The notes below the pieces were generated by a model that worked only from the letters and a program-made list of their open reading frames with translations, was not told the DNA's origin and made no database searches. A stretch of 64,000 bases of DNA from Cylindrodendrum hubeiense (Eukaryota > Ascomycota > Sordariomycetes > Hypocreales > Nectriaceae): assembly GCA_014621425.1 (NCBI GenBank), contig JAANBB010000034.1, positions 62,001 to 126,000 on the forward strand, written 5' to 3'. Position 1 is the stretch's first letter; each line of letters begins with the position of its first letter. The position numbers were made by a program, and so were the translations under genes. Below are positions 57,552 to 64,000 of the stretch, piece by piece.

Positions 57552-60424
57552 TCATTGAAATCCAAATCCCGAAAGCATGTTGCCTTCCCTCTCGTCGATA
57601 CCGAATTCAAAGTCTTCAAGAAACAATGGTATCTGAACGTCATCATATCCAAAGTCTAGATTAGTGGAACCTTCGAGCTCATTAGATGAATTCAAAGTCG
57701 ACGCAGGTTGGTAGGACACATCTTTGTGCCCTTGCACCTCGACGCTGCTGCTATGAAATGTCCCATACTGGTCGCCGTACTTGACGATATCGGAGTCTTG
57801 ATTAGAATGATCCTCATCATGTGTGTCTCCAATGAAAAGGCGGCAGAGGGGAAATCGTGCAGACTTCCGTGACAGAGGGAAAAGACTGTTTTCTGAATAG
57901 TGTCCCATTGCTAGGGAGAGGTCAATTGTCTGAACAAGTCGAAAGTATACGGTAGGTTGTTGGAGAAGCATATGCCCCCAACTTGCGGGTGTGATGGACT
58001 CTGGAACATTTGTAGAAATGCCCTGGGTGAGATCTGCATGTTTGGGGACTGAGATGTTCCCTAGATTGGTATCAGTCTGTTCCTGCCCCGGATCCTCTGA
58101 AGTAGTAAATTCAACAGCCTTTCTTACGAAGCCCCAGACATCGTCAACACCGTCGTACTGCGTCTGAAAACCTTTCATGGCTTCCATATACACATTGAGT
58201 CGGCCCTGCTTCTGTGCTGTTTGCGACGCTTTCGTGGAAAGTCTGACGTCAAGGATATGCAAAACGAGCGGAAGGGCCGCGTATGCTACACTAGTTGGGT
58301 CTCAGTTCAGGCTCACAGCTGAAAGGTTTCTCTCGTTAAAATCACACTTACATGCTGATTGGGAGATATTTCCCAAGCCTCAGTTGAATAAGTTCTTTGA
58401 GGTTGTCAGTGATCCCAGTTGTGCTGTCTTCCAGCTGGGCCCTGGTTTGACGCAGCGCGTTATCCTCATACTCAGGTTGAATGGAGCCCGTGCTAAGGAT
58501 GAGCGCTTCGTATTGAAATAAAGCTAGCCGGGCAGAACTGCCGAGTGAAGTCTTAGGATCTTGAGAGAACTAAATTTCAAGGTGAATTCCATGACTTACT
58601 GGTAATAAATGTACATCAAGTTAGTGTACAAAATAAGTGATTTATTGGTGATCATCATGCCGGCTGGTGCCGGGAATCGAATGCTTGCACTTTCAAACCA
58701 AGAATCTAAACCGAGTTTGCATGACTGGATGCGACCCAGGGTTTGCTGGAGCTTGAGCATACTCAGAAGGCGGATATCGATAGGCTGACCTGTCGCGTAC
58801 ACGATCGTGATGACATCCGTGAGTGCCAGTGCAAGGTCACAGAGTGTGATGAATAGTCGAACCAAAGACCTTTTTGTTTCCGCATCATACACCCGTGAAA
58901 AGGCTATTTCATGGGCGAATTCATCCTCTGTTAGTGCTGTCTTCTTTGGGTCAAAGTCTACCAAGGAGATATGTAACTGCCTCCGCACTCCTAGAGGTAG
59001 TATTCGGTCTCGGACGATACAACACCACCAGAGGCGTTTCAAAACATTTCTAACCTCTGGTTTCTGGTCCAAATTGAGGTAAAATCGATGTGCTCCTGCA
59101 GCTTGAGCGAGTTGGATGGCTGTTGCTAGCCAGATTGAGTTGGTTCTCTTCTGGTATCGCATCGTAGCATTATATGAGAGTAATAATGCCCCTTGAGCAT
59201 TTGCAACTGGGCTGGATTCTCCACAGAAGTCAAACAATAGCTGCGATTGAACTTTAGTTCACGGTCGTTTCTGATTAGGTCCGTGTTCGGACCTTTTCTA
59301 TCCCCACATACCTTAGCACGCCGGTAGTATGTATCCCTGGCATCTCGCACTGACGAGAATCCAAGAGTTCGTAGAGTCTTGAGTGGCATGAACTGCAGAG
59401 CGTGAGCCAAAGTTAACGAGCTTTTTGTTTCGACCGATGACTTACGCTGCAGGACGCAAAGAGCATTGCTTGAAAGACGAATAGAGACAAGGATGTGCGG
59501 TGTTCCTGTCCAGAACAGCCATTTGGAAAATACATGTTGCAGAAGATGGATTCGTCGAGCAGAGGTAAGCTTGGATGAACATGAAGAAAATACTCCTGGA
59601 CAAATTCGTCTGCGGCTTGTCGGCCAGGGACCTTGAAACACCCCTGTATCTCCAGGAACTGTACATCATGTTCAGACAGTAACGATAGATCCACTTCCAA
59701 AAAAGGGTAATATGAGTAAATCACATGTGCTTGGTTGAAGGAGCCTTGCTCCGACTTAGCATGAGGCGTAGGATCAGGTTCCTCATACCCAAGGTTGGGA
59801 TCTAGTAGATGGTTGTATTAGCATCCGCCTGTTCTACTAGTGGAAGGTAACTGTGGGCCAAGGTTGGCACGATACTACTTACCAATCGGAAGCGTGCGAG
59901 AGGCACGATCTTTCCGTTCAGGACGGGGCGTGTCAGACATGCCATCATTGTGGTGATCCACAGTCGGATTCCATGGGCCCCTGGAGCCAAGTGGGGCGTT
60001 GCGTTGCTTTGGTTCTGTCGATCTCTCCAATGATACAGCTGCTTCATCAACCGGACTGCTGGAAAAGCACTGGACAACGAAGGGCTGCTCCTCCTGTTGC
60101 TTCTGTTCCTGTAATGCGTCGGTTGACAGACTACTAGGTTCGTCCTGGCCGATACTGCCTTTCTTCTTCGTAGAGCGACTTGGTGGAATTGTCGTCAGCG
60201 GATCTCAATCGAGATGCGAAATGGCCTGTAGCTTACTATTTGGACGGTCTGGATTTCACTATGCACTGGCGTTTGTCGAGGATGCAGTTCGTGCATTGTC
60301 CTCCCTCGCGGTGCACAACATCACAACGGACTTTTCTGGTCCGGCAAGCCAGACAAGCTTTGGATGCCCGGCTTCGCGAAGCACGGGAAAATCGGAATTC
60401 GGGGGGACTGTCTTGATCCGGCAT
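57552..60424 (-). CDS. Zn(II)2Cys6 transcription factor
   Basis: Seven exons (60424-60237, 60178-59883, 59801-59446, 59392-59312, 59240-58600, 58537-58352, 58290-57552) join in phase into 828 residues. The zinc cluster is Cys24, Cys27, Cys34, Cys44, Cys47 and Cys54, with loop RTRKVR and a long third spacer (DVVHREGGQ). A Gln/Glu-rich linker leads to the fungal_trans domain: EYFLHVHPSLPLLDES, LRTLGFSSVRDARDTYYRRAK, then LKRLWWCCIVRDRILPLGVRR. The C-terminal 150 residues are acidic and Ser/Asp-rich, as in activation regions. It lies between the nitronate monooxygenase and the CoA ligase and is the natural candidate regulator of this set. Confidence 0.9.
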
Positions 60425-61167
60425 TTTGGAGAGGGAGATGAGCCAACGGCGGATCCAAAAGTTGCGGATGTCGTCGTCAACCTCGAGGTTGCGATGGTTG
60501 GAATCACACAGGAGAACTAACCATGGGACAGGAACCCGCTTTTGATGGGTGGGACTCGTGGGGACGCGGGGTAAAAGCGGGGGACGAGGACACGCATTGT
60601 TTCGACAATCACCGTGTGTACGCCCCAACGGCGTTCAAGGAAATCAAATGGTGATGGGATTAAAGGAGTCTATGACCCTGCACGCAGCTCGGCGTCCGGC
60701 TCGAAATCCCATTGGCCAACACAAGGAGCTGAATCTCCCCTTTGCTTTGACCTGTTCCGGTGGCGAACACACCTTGACTCAGATCAGACGAGTCAACTCC
60801 AACATGGGCTAGGGCGGCGTTCTGAACCAGGTTTAGCCTAGACTGTGATACCGAGTAATGCGGTCGGCTCCGGTCTTTACTCCCGGGAGCTTATCCACGT
60901 GATGCTTCAACAAGCAGACTTGTATTCGTCTCCATCTTTAACAAGCGTGTTTCCATGGTACATGTGGATTATTGGAATAGTCTTCACGTTTTAAGTGCGA
61001 GGACCCGCAATGAAATAAGAGATTCGTCATTGCCGTCGGTTGTGACCCGGTGCAACAAAACTTCGGGTGAAATATTCTACCTCGGGTGAAAATGAACCGC
61101 CACTAGTGCCGACCAGCCAATCGGCCGAATCAGTAATGCTTGGTCGTACATGCAGGGGTTCCATGCG
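60425..61167. other. Spacer upstream of the regulator, downstream of the CoA ligase
   Basis: A direct repeat of TCGGGTGAAA occurs near 61063 and 61082, the second preceded by CC to give a CCTCGG box at 61080-61085. Upstream open frames on both strands have no domain. It holds the regulator promoter. Confidence 0.45.
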
Positions 61168-63221
61168 CTACAGATGCGAGTTTCGTGTCTTCTGGGGATC
61201 CTTGAGCATCCGGCGCAAAACTTTGCCCGATGGCGATTTGGGGATGGCATCCGTGAAGATAATGCCGCCGGTGAGCCTCTTGTGTGTCGAGAGTCGTTTG
61301 TCCATGAAGGCGAGAATTGACTGGGTGGTCACGTCCTCCCCTGTTCGCACAATGTGGGCTTGCGGGTGCTCCTGTCCGTCCCTTTATTCGGCTATGCGTA
61401 AGCAAAAACTTGTCATAAAAAAGCTCAGCGCGGAGTTCCTCGTACCGGTCGACCCGAATGACGGCACAGTCTTTCACGCCTTGATGCTGAAGAAGATGTC
61501 CCTCAAGCTCGGATGGTGCTACCTGGAATCCCTTGACCTTGATCAGTTCCTAGAAGCCAGTTGTCAGTGAAGGTCCTTTTAGAACGTGACTCGCCACCAA
61601 CCTTTTTGCGGTCAACGATAGTCAGTAGCCCATTCGACTGGAACGTGACAATGTCTCCCGTTTTCAACCAGCCATCTTCAGTCCATGCTTCCTTGGTTGC
61701 GGTTGGATTTTTGTAGTAGCCTTTGAAGATATTGGGCCCCTGAATAAGAGCCTCCCCTTCCTCGTCGTAGCCCATCTCGCGACCGTCATCGTTAATTATC
61801 TTGATTTGCACGTTGGGGACAATATACCCAACGCTCTTGTGGGATGGATCAAACTCATCGGGGGCAAACAGAGTGACGGCCATTGTAGCCTCGCTCATCC
61901 CCCATCCTTGCCTGGTATGAGCCTTGCCCGCACTGAATATCGTTTCAAGCTGGGCTGAGAGCTCAGGTTGAAGAGGTGCTGCTCCGCACAGCAACGTTTT
62001 GATACTGGACACGTCGTAACTCGACAAGAGATGACTCTTGACCAGCATCAGGACGACTGGAGGGACCAGTAGCAGGTCCGTGACTCGAAATCGTTGAATG
62101 TTGCTAAGCAACATTTCTAGATTGAACTTTTGCATAATGACTGTAGTGCAGCATCGTCGGACATTGACCACACAGTATGTAAGAAGGCCGACTATGTGTG
62201 ACATGAGCAATGGTACAGTTTGTGGGCATGTTTGAAACTTACTAGCATGGTAAAATGGCACATACGCGCAATGAACATCCTGAGTGGTGGTCAAATCTGG
62301 ATCCGACTGTCTCATTTTGGCCATATGATCAAGATGCAACGTCTGCTCCGAGTTCGCAACAAGATTGCGATGGGTAATCATACACGCCTTTGGATTTCCG
62401 GTTGTCCCGCTACTAAAGTTGAGAACAGCGGTTCTGTCAACATAAGTTAGCTTCCTTGTTGCGTTTCAAAGTGACGTGGATCTACTTTTGCGAAAGGGCC
62501 TCGACATCATTTAGGATTTCCCAATAATGCATCCCATGAGTGAGTAAGTGCTTCATGTTCTGGATCTCATCCGTTATAGATCGAACATCATCGTCAATGA
62601 GGACTATGGAACTTTTCGGTATTCCGACAGCCATCGCAGATTGTATCGCTGTTTCAAGGCGCTGGCTATCAGTGAAGATGCATTTTGCTCCCGAGACGTT
62701 GAGTTGATGAGTTAGTTCTGTATTGTGTTAATTATCCTACTGCAGCACTTCCGATCGAAAGTCTGTCTGATCAACCGAAGTTTATGTTTCTTACCTGACG
62801 CGGTATATCCTGGATTGGCCCCGGTGAAGATGCCACCAGCACATATCACTCCCAAAACGATTGCCGGGTACCAGACCTGCTAGTGTTAGATTGACACATA
62901 GTGTGGTATTTATTATGTCACAACGTACAGAGTTATCTGTAAACATCAAAACGACATCGTCATCCTTCACATTTGCGGCCTTTCGCAGGCCGCTCGCAAT
63001 CTTCTTCACAAGAATCTCTAGTTCGGGTTTGCAGATGGTCTGCTCAGGGTTTTCCGCATTCACATAAATCACAGAATCTGGAGCCGGTGCCGATGTACCT
63101 GTTATTAATGTCAGTAATATTACTATGAGACTGCTCTCATCTGATAGGTGGCTGTACCAAACACATAAGTCAGTAGATCCACCGCAGGTATATCTATTTG
63201 GTAACGAGAGGAGAAAATCAT
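61168..63221 (-). CDS. Peroxisomal 4-coumarate-CoA-ligase-like acyl-CoA synthetase
   Basis: Eight exons (63221-63158, 63098-62929, 62876-62795, 62717-62486, 62433-62243, 62191-61602, 61549-61446, 61381-61168) join in phase into 548 residues, the usual length. Adenylation motifs are complete: FSSGTTGNPKACMITHRN (P-loop), QGWGMSEATM, GWLKTGDI, and the C-terminal lysine region ELIKVKGFQVAPSELE and PKSPSGKVLRRML. The protein ends in SHL, a PTS1-type signal, so it should act in peroxisomes, activating an aromatic or medium-chain acid with ATP and CoA. The start ATG at 63221 gives the class-typical DIPAVDLLTYVFG. It is divergent from a cytochrome b5 protein gene across 422 bases. Confidence 0.93.
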
Positions 63222-63643
63222 TGTATTGTGATCGCAAATGCTTGCCGTCGGCTTTAGGTAAGACACACTTAGTTAGACAATAGCTGACATGACCTTCCAT
63301 CAACTTATCGGGTCTTAAACATTATGAAGACTGGTTTTGTGGGGAATAATCTCGGTTTCTGAGCTTCGGCCCGAGATAGAATTTGGTATAATTAAACCGC
63401 AACCGAGATTGCAAGTACCGGTCTAATACCGCGGCTGAATTTTGTGAATTGAGCAAAGATGGCCATGGTAGAAGCATTGAGAGAATCTATGTTTCAAATC
63501 GCTCCATATACTGACTTGAATACAATTCATTTTCTTTATTCTGGCAGTCGAGAAAATTTGTTCACTTCACCCCGCGCGCCTTCTATCGTCCTAATAACAC
63601 AACCAATTTGAACCACTCACCCGCGATCACCCACCAATTCACC
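63222..63643. other. Shared divergent promoter of CoA ligase and cytochrome b5 protein
   Basis: The 422-base spacer between two start codons contains the inverted repeat at 63348-63410 and an extra CCGAGAT at 63371. No gene is supported. Confidence 0.6.
63348..63410. promoter_or_regulatory. Perfect 10-bp inverted repeat in the divergent promoter
   Basis: AATCTCGGTT at 63348-63357 is exactly mirrored by AACCGAGATT at 63401-63410; a third half-site, CCGAGAT, lies between at 63371-63377. CTCGG cores recall CCTCGG boxes but differ by one base. It is a candidate site for the nearby Zn2Cys6 regulator. Confidence 0.5.
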
Positions 63644-64000
63644 ATGACCCAAAATTTTACCCGCGACGAAGTTCTTCAGAACAACAGTGAAGAGTCTTTG
63701 TGGTGCATCATCGACTCTTGGGTGTATGATCTGACAGAGTTTCTGGACGCTCACCCTGGCGGCCGATCTGTTCTTGTGCAAGTGGGTGGGAGAGATGCGA
63801 CAGATGACTTCTACAACCTTCATCGGCAGGCTGTCTTGGATAGATATATCCATCTGCGAATAGGCTCCATTGCAGATGAGAAGCCCCGCGTCCTTCGCCA
63901 GAAACCAGGAGATCTGAGCCCTGTCCCGTATGCCGAACCAGCGTGGCTGGCTCCACAATTCCGGAGTCCCTACTATAATGAATCTCATCGACGACTCCAG
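63644..64000 (+). CDS. Cytochrome b5 domain protein, cut by window end (probable b5-acyl-CoA dehydrogenase)
   Basis: From the ATG at 63644 the frame is open to the window edge (119 codons). Residues about 15-80 are a cytochrome b5 heme domain: VYDLTEFLDAHPGGRSVL gives the first heme His, and DFYNLHRQAVLDRY the second. The segment after it, VPYAEPAWLAPQFRSPYYNE, followed by SHRRLQ, matches the linker into the acyl-CoA dehydrogenase domain of fungal b5-dehydrogenase fusions as I recall them; the dehydrogenase itself would lie beyond the window. If so, electrons from acyl-CoA oxidation pass through b5. The alternative is a stand-alone b5 protein. Confidence 0.8.
   Translation, partial: MTQNFTRDEVLQNNSEESLWCIIDSWVYDLTEFLDAHPGGRSVLVQVGGRDATDDFYNLHRQAVLDRYIHLRIGSIADEKPRVLRQKPGDLSPVPYAEPAWLAPQFRSPYYNESHRRLQ

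Noticed and set aside
1..64000. CRISPR arrays, tRNA or rRNA genes, intact transposons
   Set aside because: No regularly spaced direct-repeat array, no tRNA arm pattern, and no transposase or reverse-transcriptase motif was found on reading both strands; short or degenerate elements could be missed without a search.

Overview
The window is nuclear DNA of a filamentous ascomycete (Pezizomycotina). This rests on short GT-AG introns (mostly 42-94 nt) with CTRAC-type branch sites, three Zn(II)2Cys6 regulators, a PTH11-like receptor, a LaeA-like methyltransferase, NACHT/ankyrin NLR-type genes and a Clr5-domain protein. The order or genus cannot be fixed from the sequence. Exon structures were built by hand from splice signals and reading phase. 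Most close to full-length proteins, which is strong internal support, but no transcript or homology search was available.

Layout. 1-4 kb: PNP-NACHT-ankyrin NLR on the minus strand. 4.8-5.5 kb: a frameshifted conserved gene. 6.2-8.0 kb: secreted carboxylesterase. 9.5-11.0 kb: PTH11-like seven-helix protein. 12.2-15.8 kb: peroxisomal enoyl-CoA isomerase and a Zn2Cys6 regulator. 16.1-17.0 kb: SDR with an 11-bp inverted repeat upstream. 18.3-19.3 kb: stand-alone ankyrin protein. 19.6-21.0 kb: secreted aspartic protease. 22.7-25.1 kb: macro-domain-like protein and a Gfo/Idh/MocA dehydrogenase. 25.8-28.4 kb: intracellular GH3 beta-glucosidase with a foldback sequence upstream. 30.1-31.0 kb: atypical SDR. 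31.5-32.4 kb: broken tandem-GNAT gene of bacterial type. 33.9-40.0 kb: sugar/polyol module of SDR, Zn2Cys6 regulator (apparent nonsense codon) and MFS sugar transporter with CreA-type sites. 40.7-42.2 kb: LaeA-like methyltransferase with an in-frame TGA. 42.7-46.4 kb: Clr5-ankyrin giant. 47.3-47.6 kb: small membrane protein, divergent from the giant across a repeat-rich spacer. 48.9-52.3 kb: HeLo-like NACHT protein. 53.9-55.0 kb: disrupted leucine-rich-repeat gene. 56.1-64.0 kb: nitronate monooxygenase, Zn2Cys6 regulator, peroxisomal 4-coumarate-CoA-ligase-like enzyme and the start of a cytochrome b5 protein (probably a b5-acyl-CoA dehydrogenase).

How the genes may work together. The right end (56-64 kb) reads as an acid-activation and beta-oxidation-like catabolic set: a peroxisomal CoA ligase faces a b5-type dehydrogenase across a shared 422-bp promoter holding a perfect 10-bp inverted repeat. 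CCTCGG boxes (FarA/FarB type) cluster before the nitronate monooxygenase and before the enoyl-CoA isomerase at 12 kb. The 33.9-40 kb module looks like carbon-repressed sugar or polyol use. The other theme is self/non-self or stress-type STAND architecture: two NACHT proteins, two ankyrin proteins without NACHT and an adjacent small membrane protein. Several genes carry exactly one or two lesions (about 5, 32, 36, 41 and 54 kb), so parts of the window look like accessory DNA in decay, or the assembly holds point errors.
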